Below are positions 18,756 to 27,498 of a stretch of 64,000 bases of DNA, one piece after another. The position numbers and the translations under genes are program-made. The stretch is taken from contig NZ_QBKZ01000002.1 of the NCBI RefSeq assembly GCF_003056725.1, positions 85,418 to 149,417 of the forward strand, read 5' to 3'. Within the stretch, counting starts at the first letter, position 1. The number at the start of each line of letters is the position of its first letter. Origin of the DNA: Mangrovicoccus ximenensis (GTDB lineage Bacteria; Pseudomonadota; Alphaproteobacteria; Rhodobacterales; Rhodobacteraceae). Below the pieces are notes generated by a model. That model ran no database searches, had not been told where the DNA came from, and saw only the letters and a list, made by a program, of their open reading frames with translations.

Positions 18756-19870
18756 TCAGGCGGCGCGCCCGGGCGCGAAATGCTTGGCACGCGGATAGTC
18801 GCGGCTGAGACCGATCACATCTCCGCTGGGGAAGATCAAGGTCGCGCCGGCGCCGATGCCGTCGAGCCCCTCGAGGCTGCGCGAGGCGCGGTCGAGCGTG
18901 ACATCGGCCTCGAGATGCAGCAGCCCCTGCTTGGCCAGCAGCCGCTGGCCGGCATGGTTGTTGACATGGCCCTGCACCACCATGTGGATGCCGCGCCGGT
19001 GCAGGAGCCCGACGCCCTCCTCGCCGAGCGCCCAGTCGGAGGCGCGGTACTTGGTCCGCACCAGGTTGGCGAGCGGGCCGAAATAGAAATCGAGCGTCGG
19101 GGCCTCGGCGCCCGCGCGGTAGGCGGCATTCACCGCCCCGGTGCCGCCCTCGGCCAGCAGCCGGCACATCCGGTCGCAGAGCCCGGCATGCACGAAAAGC
19201 AGCGAGCCCATGCGCGCGACCACATCCATTTCCTCGTAGAACCAAGCATAGGCGCCGCGCGGGGCGAAGAACACGTCCCGGCATTTCAGCACCGCGGCCA
19301 GCAATTCGCGGCCCGACAGCCCGGTGCGGTCCAGAGCCTTGGCGAACTGGCCGCGTTTCTCTTCGAGCTTGCGGATCTCCTTGGCGATGGCCTTCTCCGG
19401 CAGGCGTCCCCGCGCGGCGGCCGCGAAGGTGGCGGGCCAGTCCGGACCGGGCGAGAGCCGTGCCAGGCAGGCGGCGTCATCCGGGAGCGCCGCCAGATCC
19501 TCGGGCGTGACGAAGCGGTCGAAGACTTCGCGCAGCGCCGGCAGGATCTTGCGGCCCATGCGCAGGAAAATGTGCTCGGTCATCGGCGTGCGCGGGCCAG
19601 CCAAGGCGGTGACGGCGAGCCGCAGCCGCAGGTCGTGATTGCCCGCAAGGATGGTCAGCGCGGCGCCGGTGGCGCGCAGATCGGCCAGCGCGTCGAGCAT
19701 CGCGAGATTGCTCGGGCCCTTGTCGAGGCAGTCGCCGCCGAGGATGATCCGCGCCGCGCGGCCGAACTCGGTCAGCTCGAAGCCCTTGCGCCCGAATGCG
19801 GCTGACGGCAGCAAGCTGACGGCGCAGAAGCCTTCGCGGTCCTGGCCGGGCACCAGCCTGCGGGCCACGG
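18756..19870 (-). CDS. Metallophosphoesterase family protein, N-terminus doubtful
   Basis: A calcineurin-like phosphoesterase. Metal-site motifs include ILGGDCLDKGPSN (the GD-x-x-D block), LTILAGNHDLRLR (GNHD), LFVHAGLCDRMC and VVQGHVNNHAGQRL (the GH block). The first metal block (D-x-H), normally near the N-terminus, is not seen. Upstream of about 19870 the frame runs into GC-rich text in which another frame reads PPGMGIGRVPLCLSDHAAM, resembling a LysR-type domain end. The gene is therefore probably 5'-truncated at a junction. Possible operon with the amphi-Trp gene. Confidence 0.65.
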
Positions 19871-20169
19871 GGCCGTTACCGGGCAGGCAAGATGACGAAG
19901 GCATCCATGGCCGCGTGGTCGGACAGGCAAAGCGGCACGCGCCCGATGCCCATGCCCGGCGGCAGGCTGGCCCGGCCGCTTGGGGTGCTGCGGCTGAAAT
20001 CCGCGGGAGACCCGGCGCACGGCTCCATGATTCCGACGGAACGCAGGCCTGGCCCGCCGCGGGCGGTTCCAGGGCGCTTCGGCCTTTTGCGCGCGCCACA
20101 CGCGGTCTTGCCTGTTCCGTCCCGTCCAAGTATGCGTTGTATGATTGTATAACAATCTAGAGGTGCCAA

Positions 20170-21084
20170 ATGTACCGGCTGACCATGAATCTCGGCGATC
20201 CGACCGAGGCGCGGATCTACTATCTGCCGCATGTGCTTGCGGAGCGGCTGGGCTTCTTCGCCGGGCAGGGGCTCCGGGTGGAGGCCGTGCAGAGCCTGTC
20301 GGGCGGCCAGACCGTCAATGGCGGCCAGATCCCCTCGGTGCTCGACGGCAGTGCCGACCTGACCATCGGCGGGCCGATGGTGACGATGAAGCTGGCGGAA
20401 GAGGGGCAGCGGCTGGTCAGCTTCGCCGCCGCGGTCCGGTCGAACCCCTGGGTCGTGCTCGCCCGCGAGCCGGTCCCTGGCTTCGCCCTGTCCGACCTGG
20501 CCGGGCAGCGGGTCTTCGACCTCGCCAAGATCGGCACGGCGGGCTTCATCTTCGATGCGGTCATGGCCGAGCAGGGGATCGCGGCCGAGCGCGTGGAGCC
20601 GGAGGCCGCTGCAACCGTCGGCGACTTCCTCGCCTCGGACATGGACTTCGCGATCCATCACCTGCATGCCGCCGCGCCGCTGATGGCCGAGGGGCGAATC
20701 CATGCCCTCTGCAGCCTGGCCGGGGCGACCGGCGGGGTGCCCTGGAGTGCCTATATCGCGCGGCCCGGAGCGATCGATGCCGGCCCGCAGGCCTTTGCTG
20801 CCTTCACCCGGGCCATCGCCCAGGCGCTGGCCTGGCTCGCGGAGGCGGATGCCGGGAAGGTGGCGGAAACGGTCGCCCCCGCCTTCCCCGATCTCGCGCC
20901 GGAGGTGATCGCGCGGATCGTCGATCTCTACCGCACGGCCGGGCTCTGGCCGCAGGACCACCGCATCCCGGCCGGGGACATGCTGCGTTTCGGACGGCTG
21001 CTGAAGGCCTCCGGCTGGCTCCGGGAGCTGCCCGATCCGGCGGGGCTGACACGGGATCTGCTGGCGGAGGCGGCCAATGCCTGA
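20170..21084 (+). CDS. ABC transporter substrate-binding protein, NMT1/THI5-like
   Basis: A 304-residue periplasmic-binding-protein-like fold of the NitT/TauT or NMT1 type: YLPHVLAERLGFFAGQGLRV, GSADLTIGGPMVTMKLAEEG, FTRAIAQALAWLAEADAGKV. There is no obvious signal peptide, which is unusual for a periplasmic receptor. Either the start is internal, or the protein is cytoplasmic as in some THI5-like or regulatory members. It overlaps the next gene, an amidohydrolase stub, by 8 bases. This suggests an operon for uptake and hydrolysis of a cyclic amide or pyrimidine-like compound. The ligand is not determined. Confidence 0.8.
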   Translation: MYRLTMNLGDPTEARIYYLPHVLAERLGFFAGQGLRVEAVQSLSGGQTVNGGQIPSVLDGSADLTIGGPMVTMKLAEEGQRLVSFAAAVRSNPWVVLAREPVPGFALSDLAGQRVFDLAKIGTAGFIFDAVMAEQGIAAERVEPEAAATVGDFLASDMDFAIHHLHAAAPLMAEGRIHALCSLAGATGGVPWSAYIARPGAIDAGPQAFAAFTRAIAQALAWLAEADAGKVAETVAPAFPDLAPEVIARIVDLYRTAGLWPQDHRIPAGDMLRFGRLLKASGWLRELPDPAGLTRDLLAEAANA

Positions 21085-21315
21085 CCTGAGGATTTCCGGC
21101 GCTCTCGCCATCTGCCCGGACGGTGCGCAGCCGCTCGACGTCACCGTCACCGGCGGCACCATCGACGGCCTGCATGCCCCGGGAACCGGACCGGAGGCGG
21201 CCCGGACGATCGACGCCGGCGGGCTCTGGCTCATGCCCGGCGCGATCGACGCGCATACCCATTTCACCGCCTGCGGGCCGGATCGCGGCGCGGAGGTCTT
21301 CGAGAGCCACTTTTG
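21077..21315 (+). pseudogene. Amidohydrolase (dihydroorotase/hydantoinase type) N-terminal stub
   Basis: The ATG overlaps the substrate-binding-protein gene. The frame reads PDLRISGALAICPDGAQPLD and LWLMPGAIDAHTHFTACGPD. The latter is the composite-domain entry with the metal-binding HxH of cyclic amidohydrolases. After about 80 codons it passes into an unrelated tail and stops at 21364. The TIM-barrel body is missing, so the enzyme is dead. Confidence 0.72.
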
Positions 21316-21534
21316 CATGCTGAGGCACACCTGGCACGAGTCCGGGGAGCGATGGAGCTGGTAGATCGAATTCATGGTTAACGCGATCTGCCATCCGGCT
21401 GCCTGGCAGCCTTCGTCATGTCTCGCGTTACGCGACCGTCCGTTCTCGGAATTCCCCGTTTGCAACGTGGGAGCTGGGAACACGTAAGTCCGGACGGCAG
21501 CAACCCACCGGCAAAACAAACCCATTTAAATCCA

Positions 21535-21844
21535 CCGTTGACGCCGAGGCGCTGGTCCTGCTGCGCCGCGTCCCAGACGGGCTTCGCCTCCAGGTCATCC
21601 CGCCTCAGCACCTCGATCGCTCCAAATCCGGCCGACAGGACGACGGTAACGCCAGCGTCCAAGGCGTAGAGCTGGCGCCGCACAGCCTCGAAGCGAACTC
21701 TTCGACAACAACATCGCGCCCGACGACTCCCGCGCGGCCATGACGAGGCAGGCGCTGGAAAGCGACGGGGTGAGCCCGTCACTCCTGTCCCTGTTCTTGG
21801 GACACGGCTGCCTGTGGGACGCCCTTCGGAACATCTCCCCGTAA
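21535..21844 (+). pseudogene. Prophage-like gene fragments (portal-type and unknown)
   Basis: A plus frame at about 21545-21665 reads ALVLLRRVPDGLRLQVIPPQ then VQGVEL, resembling the portal protein of lambdoid phages (the region around the dimerisation arm). A second, clean frame at about 21690-21844 reads SELFDNNIAPDDSRAAMTRQ and ALESDGVSPSLLSLFLGHG before TAA 21842. I cannot assign that one. Both look like leftovers of a prophage or island beside the tRNA-Thr gene. Confidence 0.35.
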
Positions 21845-21889
21845 CAGGTTGCTCAACGAAAAGGTGAGAGCACCTAGGGACCGGCACGG

Positions 21890-22223
21890 CCGCCGAAGGG
21901 GCCTGGCGCCTAGCATTGATCGGCTTGATCGGATTTGGCTACGGGTCCCTCTTGGCCGAGGAGCACAGCCGGGGGGCGCGCGGAGCCCGACTCTAAACGA
22001 TTCGCCCTATGCGCTTAAGGACTGACCTCACTTTAATGTATATACATAATAAATATGGAAACTTACCGTGAAAAATTCTAGCTTCAATCCTCACCATGGA
22101 GGGGAGTAGCATATTAGCCTCGTCCCCTGTGGGAGCATACGAAATTTGTCGCCCAATTGTCGCCCATCTCAGCGCAAGAGGCCCCCGAAAATCGCAAAAC
22201 CGGCTCTAAGTTCTTGATTTTAT
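21890..22223. other. Lower-GC intergenic tract next to tRNA-Thr
   Basis: No gene is seen. Bases 22030-22085 are visibly AT-rich against a GC-rich background and include the 12-base palindrome ATGTATATACAT at 22036-22047. The tract lies just 3' of the tRNA-Thr gene, where integrating elements usually insert. Confidence 0.5.
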
Positions 22224-22299
22224 TGGTGCCCCCACACGGACTCGAACCGCGGACCCACTGATTACAAATCAGTTGCTCTACCAGCTGAGCTATAGGGGC
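22224..22299 (-). tRNA. tRNA-Thr (anticodon TGT)
   Basis: The reverse complement starts GCCCCTATAGCTCAGCTGGT and folds into a full cloverleaf. The acceptor GCCCCTA pairs with TGGGGGC, and the anticodon stem ACTGA/TCAGT encloses loop TTTGTAA (anticodon TGT). The T arm carries GGTTCGAGTCC and CCA is encoded at 22224-22226. It reads ACA threonine codons. It is the only unambiguously intact RNA gene in the left third. Confidence 0.96.
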
Positions 22300-22549
22300 A
22301 TCGACGCTCTGAATGGGGCCTGGACTTAAGGAGAAGGTGTCCCAACCATGCGTCGATTTCACGGCAGGAATATCAGGTGACTGGAGTCTCTGCAAGACGG
22401 AGCCGGACCGCCCGGTCCCTACGCTGCGCCCGCATGGCCGCCAGTTGATGCGGACCGTCCGGGAGTCCACTTACGATCCCACCTTGTTCCTTTTTTCACC
22501 TTCCCTGGAACTGCCCCCTCCTGCATTCAGACGGGCGGGACAGGATGGC

Positions 22550-22790
22550 GCATGGCCTGTCGGCCGGGACGGAAGGCGGCGGTTCCCGCGGAGATGCTGC
22601 CGCCGAACACCGAGCCATGTCGCGCCATCGCTCCGGGCGGCCATCGCGAATGCCCTGGAACCGCTTGGCGGTTGGGGGCGGGATATCGCGGGCGGCGCTC
22701 CCCAAGTGGCGCGCCGAGGCGCGGGCGGAGGGAAAGCTGCTGCCCGAGGCCGACGCGCCTGCCGAAGACCGGACGTCCCGGGACAGTCGC
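22550..22790 (+). mobile_element. N-terminal fragment of an IS3-type OrfA transposase
   Basis: A plus frame contains GGGISRAALPKWRAEARAEG and KLLPEADAPAED. This resembles the helix-turn-helix region (GISRATLYNWR-AxARAEGRLLP) of a long OrfA-type transposase whose C-terminal motif appears at 8062-8112. The frame breaks before the tRNA-Asp fragment. Family call by eye only. Confidence 0.4.
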
Positions 22791-22813
22791 CGGGGACCGC
22801 CACCGGTCCGGGA

Positions 22814-22845
22814 GGTCGCGGGTTCGAGCCCCGTCAACCGCGCCA
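22814..22845 (+). pseudogene. 3' fragment of a tRNA-Asp gene
   Basis: GGTCGCGGGTTCGAGCCCCG continuing to TCAACCGCGCCA is the variable loop, T arm, 3' acceptor strand (CAACCGC, pairing with the GCGGTTG of alphaproteobacterial tRNA-Asp), discriminator G and CCA. The 5' half, with D arm and anticodon, is absent upstream, where transposase-like DNA sits. This is what an attachment-site remnant of an element that integrates into tRNA-Asp looks like. Confidence 0.65.
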
Positions 22846-23145
22846 CCGCTTCAGGAAGTCCTGGAAGGCCTCCTGCTCGTCCTCGAGGCGGCGCAGGGTC
22901 TCGGCCTTGTAGGCGTCGAAGGCGCTGTTGCCGGAGGACTGGAAGGCGTATTTGGCGGTCTTCATCTTGCGGGCGTTCTTGCAGCCGGAAAACATGCGTT
23001 TGCTCCAGATCATGTAGGCGAGAAGGGCGAGGCCGACAGGCCAGAAGAATATGAAACCGAGAACCATGGCCGCGATCCAGGCGCCCTTGCCGCGCTGGTC
23101 GAGCCATTGTTCCGCCTGGCCGGGCCAGGAAGCGACTGCGTTCAT
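22834..23145 (-). CDS. DUF2852 family membrane protein, C-terminus truncated
   Basis: ATG 23145 gives MNAVASWPGQAEQWLDQRGK, then a hydrophobic helix WIAAMVLGFIFFWPVGLALL and SGNSAFDAYKAETLRRLEDE. This is the DUF2852 pattern common in Rhodobacterales. After FQDFLKR the frame enters the tRNA-Asp fragment and stops inside it. The product is about 103 residues and probably lacks the usual C-terminal helix. Upstream are two TTTCACATC repeats on the plus strand (at 23182 and 23240), possible operator half-sites. Role unknown. Confidence 0.72.
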   Translation of the reverse strand: MNAVASWPGQAEQWLDQRGKGAWIAAMVLGFIFFWPVGLALLAYMIWSKRMFSGCKNARKMKTAKYAFQSSGNSAFDAYKAETLRRLEDEQEAFQDFLKRWRG

Positions 23146-23604
23146 CTTGGTCTCCCTTGGTGTGTCCTTGATGTGAATTCCTTTCACATCCCCTAGATGT
23201 GAAGCCTCTTAACTTCTATCAAGGGCGGATGTGAAAGTTTTTCACATCGGGGCCTGCCGAGCTGGCGGCGGCGCCATGGCGTCGGTGGCCAGCCTCGAAA
23301 ACCTCCCGGGTCATCGGCAGGAGGCGCTCGTCGGCCATCTGGCGAGGAGCCAGGCATCCGGACAGGAGCTGCCTTCACCTTGTGGCCTTGAAGGAAATGG
23401 TCCCGATGGAGATTGCAGGCTGGTAGATGCCGGACCGTCTACGGAACAGACCCGCGGTCGATGGGATGCGCATGGCGCGGCAGAATTGCCGACCGGCGCC
23501 GGGGCTGATCTGCCATTCGGACAGCAATGGTGTCCTGGCCGGAGCACCTGAACGTTCTTCGCCTTCCCTGTGAGTTCCAACCTGGTTGCGACACCGGTTC
23601 CGGT

Positions 23605-24096
23605 TCAGATCAGCCTGGCGCGTTCTTCGCGGAAAGCTTCGGCCAGGATTCGGTCGCCGAGGCACTTCCCCGGCGAGGCGTTGAGGCGGTCGCAAATCGA
23701 CCTCATGGATCGATTTGGGAGCGCCAACACCGCGGTGTCCCGGGGCAGGCAGCGGCGCACGCGGCGGTTCAGGGTCTCGATCTGGCCCTTCTGCCACGGT
23801 GCCTGCGGGTCGCAGGGTGAGCCATCGCGCGGCCGCCGGTCCGAGGCCGATGGCTACCGCGCCCTGTGGCCATGCCGGTGCCGAGCTCCCGCCAGGCGCC
23901 GAAGCCGCACCTGCCGTCCAAGATGCCCGACCGCCGGACCGCCAGGGGCAAGGGCATCGATGATCGTGTCCGCCACCGGACCGGGCTTGCGGTCGCTGTT
24001 CCGGATCAGCACCGCGAAGCGGGTCCGGCGCTCGGCCATGGACAGCACGTTGGCGTCGCCGAGCGCCTCGCGGAAGATCATGAGAACATTCGCGGC
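23605..24096 (-). mobile_element. Degenerate IS30-family transposase remnant
   Basis: Minus-strand frames give VLSMAERRTRFAVLIRNSDR, VADTIIDALAPGG, then in another frame PQAPWQKGQIETLNRRVRRC, LPRDTAVLALPNRSMRSICD and RLNASPGKCLGDRI to a stop at 23605. This is the rve-type catalytic half of an IS30-family transposase. The frame change and the missing N-terminal helix-turn-helix make it inactive. It abuts an IS5 remnant at 24128. Confidence 0.7.
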
Positions 24097-24127
24097 CGCA
24101 CTGCGGCCACGACCGCCGCTCATTTGC

Positions 24128-24645
24128 TGCAAGTTCCACCTCGCGATGGACACGGCGACCGGCGATGTCCGGGCGGCGGAATTTACGTCCAGCCGCGGCG
24201 GCGGCAGTTGGGAGCTGCCGGAATTCTCCGGCCAGCCACCGCAGGATGAAAAGATCGGCACCGCAACGAGCGGGTTGCCAGCGGATGCGCCCTCGCCCGT
24301 CGGGCGCGGTCCGATGGCGCCGCGATGGGGCAATGCCGGGCACCGCTGGCGACGCCTTGGGCACGCGCCGCTTCCATGCGAAGATCTTGGTGCGTGGCGC
24401 CACGGCGGTCATTCCCATCCGCAGGAAGGGCCGCCTCCGGAAGGAGGACTGCCCGGCCGCCCTGGCCCTCAGCGGCATCCCGCGGGCAACCCAGCGCGTG
24501 AGCCGCGTCAGCGGGCGCGACCTGCCGCAGCCTCGGCACCTGCCCGAACAACTGAGCGGTTCCGCGCCGCGGAGACCCGGCAAGGGGCCGACCGGCCCCC
24601 TGCCCTTCCTGACGGCCGCCCCGCCTCGGCGGAGCGGCCTTCAGC
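24128..24645 (+). mobile_element. Degenerate IS5-family transposase remnant (third copy)
   Basis: Plus frames show HLAMDTATGDVRAAEFTSSR, then, shifted, TRRFHAKILVRGATAVIPIR and RKGRLRKEDCPAALALSGIP. This is the same transposase order as the copies at 1-985 and 7636-8062. The N-terminal third is missing at the IS30 border, and the 3' end reaches to within about 10 bases of the aldehyde dehydrogenase stop. Inactive. Confidence 0.68.
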
Positions 24646-24654
24646 CTGACCGCC

Positions 24655-26085
24655 TCACGGGCGGGACACGCATTTCGTTTCCAGGAAATCCTCGATCCCC
24701 ATCTCGCCGCCCTCGCGGCCGTTGCCGGACATCTTGTAGCCGCCGAAGGGCGAGCCGTAGTCCAGATCCGAGCCGTTGAGCCGCACCATGCCCGCGCGCA
24801 GCCGCCGCCCGACCGCCATCGCCCGGTCGAGATCGCCCGACTGCACATAGGCAGCGAGACCATAGGGCGTGTCATTGGCGATCTTCACCGCCTCGTCCTC
24901 GTCGGAATAGGAAATCATCGCCAGGACCGGGCCGAAGATCTCCTCCTGCGCGATGGCCATGCCGTTGGTGACATCGGCGAAGACCGTCGGCTGCACGTAA
25001 TAGCCGTGGTTCAGCCCGTTCGGACGGCCCGTGCCCCCCGCCAGCAACGTCGCGCCCTCGTCGATGCCCTGCTGGATCAGCGCCTGCACCTTGCCGAACT
25101 GGATGTCCGAAGCCAGCGGGCCGATATGGCGGCCATCTTCGGCCGGATCGCCGACTTCGGTCGCCTCGGCCGCCGCCTTCGCCACGTCCTTGGCGCGCTC
25201 GTAGAGCGAGGCCGGGACCAGCATCCGGGTCGGCGCGTTGCAGCTCTGCCCGGTATTCATGAACACCGCCCGGCAGCCCTGCTTGACCGCAGCCTCGACA
25301 TCGCAATCGTCGAGCAGGATGTTCGGCGACTTGCCGCCCAGCTCCAGCGCGACGCGCTTGATGTTGGCCGAGGCGTCGATGCTGATCTGCTGGCCGGCCC
25401 GGGTCGAGCCGGTGAAGCTCATCATGGTGACGTCGGGATGCTTCGACAGCGCCGCGCCGACCTCCGGCCCGGTGCCGTTGACGAGGTTGAACACGCCCGG
25501 CGGCACGCCCGCCTCGTCGAGGATTTCCGCATAGAGCAGCCCCGAGAGCGGCGTCAGCTCCGAGGGCTTCAGCACCATGGTGCAGCCCGCCGCCAGCGCC
25601 GCCAGAACCTTCAGCGCGATCTGGTTGATCGGCCAGTTCCAGGGCGTGATCAGCCCGCAGACGCCGATCGGCTCCTTCACGATGAGGTCGCCCTGCAGGT
25701 TCTCGAATTCGAACTGCATGTGCTCCAGCGCGCGGACGAAGCCGTCGAGATGCCCGATCCCGACCGCTGCCTGGGCATTGCGCGACAGCCGGATCGGCGC
25801 GCCCATCTCCGAGGTGATGACCTGCGCCATCTCCTCGGACCGCTTCTCGTAGACCGCGCGGATCGCGGCCAAGAGCTCCAGCCGCTCGGCCTTGCTGCTG
25901 CGCGAGAAGCTCTCGAAGGCGTTCAGCGCAGAGGCCACGGCGCGGTCCACGTCCTCGGCATTGCCGAGCGCGATCTCGGCGATCTGCTCTTCGGTCGCGG
26001 GGTTGATCACGCCCATCCGGTCCTGCCCGGAGGGCTGCATCCAGGTGCCCGCATAGTAGAACTTGTCGGTCTGAAGTGCGGTCAT
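24655..26085 (-). CDS. Aldehyde dehydrogenase family protein
   Basis: A 476-residue NAD(P)-dependent aldehyde dehydrogenase. Motifs: PWNWPINQIALKVLAALAAG (cofactor), FTGSTRAGQQIS (glycine motif), VALELGGKSPNILLDDCD with the general-base Glu, and NTGQSCNAPTRMLVP with the catalytic Cys. It ends the minus-strand polyamine cluster, 11 bases after the FAD oxidase. It fits oxidation of gamma-glutamyl-aminobutyraldehyde or aminobutyraldehyde (PuuC-like role), an inference from context rather than from substrate residues. Confidence 0.9.
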   Translation of the reverse strand: MTALQTDKFYYAGTWMQPSGQDRMGVINPATEEQIAEIALGNAEDVDRAVASALNAFESFSRSSKAERLELLAAIRAVYEKRSEEMAQVITSEMGAPIRLSRNAQAAVGIGHLDGFVRALEHMQFEFENLQGDLIVKEPIGVCGLITPWNWPINQIALKVLAALAAGCTMVLKPSELTPLSGLLYAEILDEAGVPPGVFNLVNGTGPEVGAALSKHPDVTMMSFTGSTRAGQQISIDASANIKRVALELGGKSPNILLDDCDVEAAVKQGCRAVFMNTGQSCNAPTRMLVPASLYERAKDVAKAAAEATEVGDPAEDGRHIGPLASDIQFGKVQALIQQGIDEGATLLAGGTGRPNGLNHGYYVQPTVFADVTNGMAIAQEEIFGPVLAMISYSDEDEAVKIANDTPYGLAAYVQSGDLDRAMAVGRRLRAGMVRLNGSDLDYGSPFGGYKMSGNGREGGEMGIEDFLETKCVSRP

Positions 26086-26096
26086 CTCATTACTCC

Positions 26097-27386
26097 TTAG
26101 AACCGGTCACGCAACGCGTACCATGTCATTGCGGCGGCCAAGAGCGGCTCCCTGAGCGCCACGCCGCCGGGAAATTTCGAGGCGGGCAGTCCCGCCATCA
26201 GGTCGAAGTCCGCACGGTCGCCGCCGACCGCGTGGGCCATCATCTTGCCCGCCAGCGTGCCCATGGCGACGCCGTGGCCGGAGAAGCCCGAGGCGCTGAA
26301 CACGCCCGGAGACACTTCGGCGAAATGCGGCAGGCGCTGCATGGTGATGCCCAGCGTGCCGCCCCAGGCATGGGTGATCTTCACGTCCGCGAGCTGCGGA
26401 AAGACCTGCAGCATCGGCTTCCGGACCTTGGCGGCGATGTCGGACGGGAAGCGGTAGCCATAGCTCTCGCCGCCGCCGAACAGCAGCCGCCCGTCCTCGC
26501 TGAGGCGGAAATAGTTGATCACGAAGCGCGAATCGCCGACCGCATGGCCGTTGCGGATGATCTCCGCCGCGCGCTCGCCCAGGGGCTCGGTCGCGGCGAT
26601 GAAATTGTTGATCGGCATCACCCGCTGGGCGAGGCCCGGCAGCAGGTTGTTGTGGTAGCCGTTCAGCCCCAGCACGACTTTTTCGGCGCGGATCCGGGCG
26701 CGGCCGGTGACGACCGTGGTGCCCTCGATCCCGGTGATCCGGCTGTCCTCGTGCAGCGCCACGCCGGCGGAAAGGCAGAGCCGCGCCAGCCCGAAGGCGT
26801 AGCGCAAGGGGTGCAGATGCGCGCCGCCCATGTCGAGCGTGCCGGAATGGTAGCCGGGGGAGCCCACCTCGTGGCGGATCTCGTCGCGGTCCAGATAGCG
26901 GATCAGCTCGTAGCCGTAATGCTGCGCCATGTGATCGGCATGGGCGCGGCTGTCATCGGCATAGCGGGCGCGGTGATCGGCATGGATGATGCCCTGCCCC
27001 CAGCCCGCATCGCCGCCCGCCTCCTCGACGAGCGCCTTCGCCAGCGCCACCGACTCGAGCCCGATCTCCCAGAGCTTCCGCGCGTCGTCGATCCCGACGA
27101 GCTTCTCCAGCTCCATCTGCTCGACCCGCTGGCCGGTGCCGACCTGGCCGCCATTCCGGCCCGACGCGCCGGAGCCGATCCGGTTGGCCTCGACCAGCAC
27201 CACGCTGTGCCCGGCACGGGCCAGGTGCAGCGCCGCCGACAGCCCGGTGAAGCCGCCGCCGACGACGCAGACATCCGTCCGGATTTCGCCCTCTGCCGGC
27301 GGGAACGGCCCCGGCGCGTCGGCGGTCGCAGCATACCACGACCGCGGAAGTTCGCCCTCGGGATCGTTGATCCTCAGGATATCCAT
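26097..27386 (-). CDS. FAD-dependent oxidoreductase, gamma-glutamylputrescine oxidase-like
   Basis: A 429-residue DAO-fold flavoprotein. The N-terminal FAD motif is DVCVVGGGFTGLSAALHLAR, the C-terminal flavin region SASGFSGHGVAMGTLAGKMM, and RNGGQVGTGQRVEQMELEKL follows the FAD domain as in PuuB/OrdL proteins. The opening SWYAATADAPGPFPPAEGEI also matches that group. It is likely to oxidise gamma-glutamylputrescine (or a related amine) to aldehyde and H2O2 in the cytoplasm. Neighbours are an aminotransferase and an aldehyde dehydrogenase in the same direction. Confidence 0.86.
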   Translation of the reverse strand: MDILRINDPEGELPRSWYAATADAPGPFPPAEGEIRTDVCVVGGGFTGLSAALHLARAGHSVVLVEANRIGSGASGRNGGQVGTGQRVEQMELEKLVGIDDARKLWEIGLESVALAKALVEEAGGDAGWGQGIIHADHRARYADDSRAHADHMAQHYGYELIRYLDRDEIRHEVGSPGYHSGTLDMGGAHLHPLRYAFGLARLCLSAGVALHEDSRITGIEGTTVVTGRARIRAEKVVLGLNGYHNNLLPGLAQRVMPINNFIAATEPLGERAAEIIRNGHAVGDSRFVINYFRLSEDGRLLFGGGESYGYRFPSDIAAKVRKPMLQVFPQLADVKITHAWGGTLGITMQRLPHFAEVSPGVFSASGFSGHGVAMGTLAGKMMAHAVGGDRADFDLMAGLPASKFPGGVALREPLLAAAMTWYALRDRF

Positions 27387-27498
27387 CAGCGCAGCTCCGC
27401 CCGGGAAACCGGGCCCGCCCGGCAGGACTTGCCTGCCGCGAGGGGCGCCCCGGCCGAAGGTCTCCCTGCGGCTGGTCGCACGTCCGCCGGGCTCCGGA

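Noticed and set aside
22114..22470. A 118-codon minus-strand ORF containing PIAQLVEQLICNQWVRGSSP
   Set aside because: This is the well-known false translation of a tRNA gene (tRNA-Thr at 22224-22299), not a protein.
25006..26100. Long plus-strand ORF opposite the aldehyde dehydrogenase
   Set aside because: Typical high-GC antisense shadow; the opposite strand carries all catalytic motifs of the dehydrogenase.
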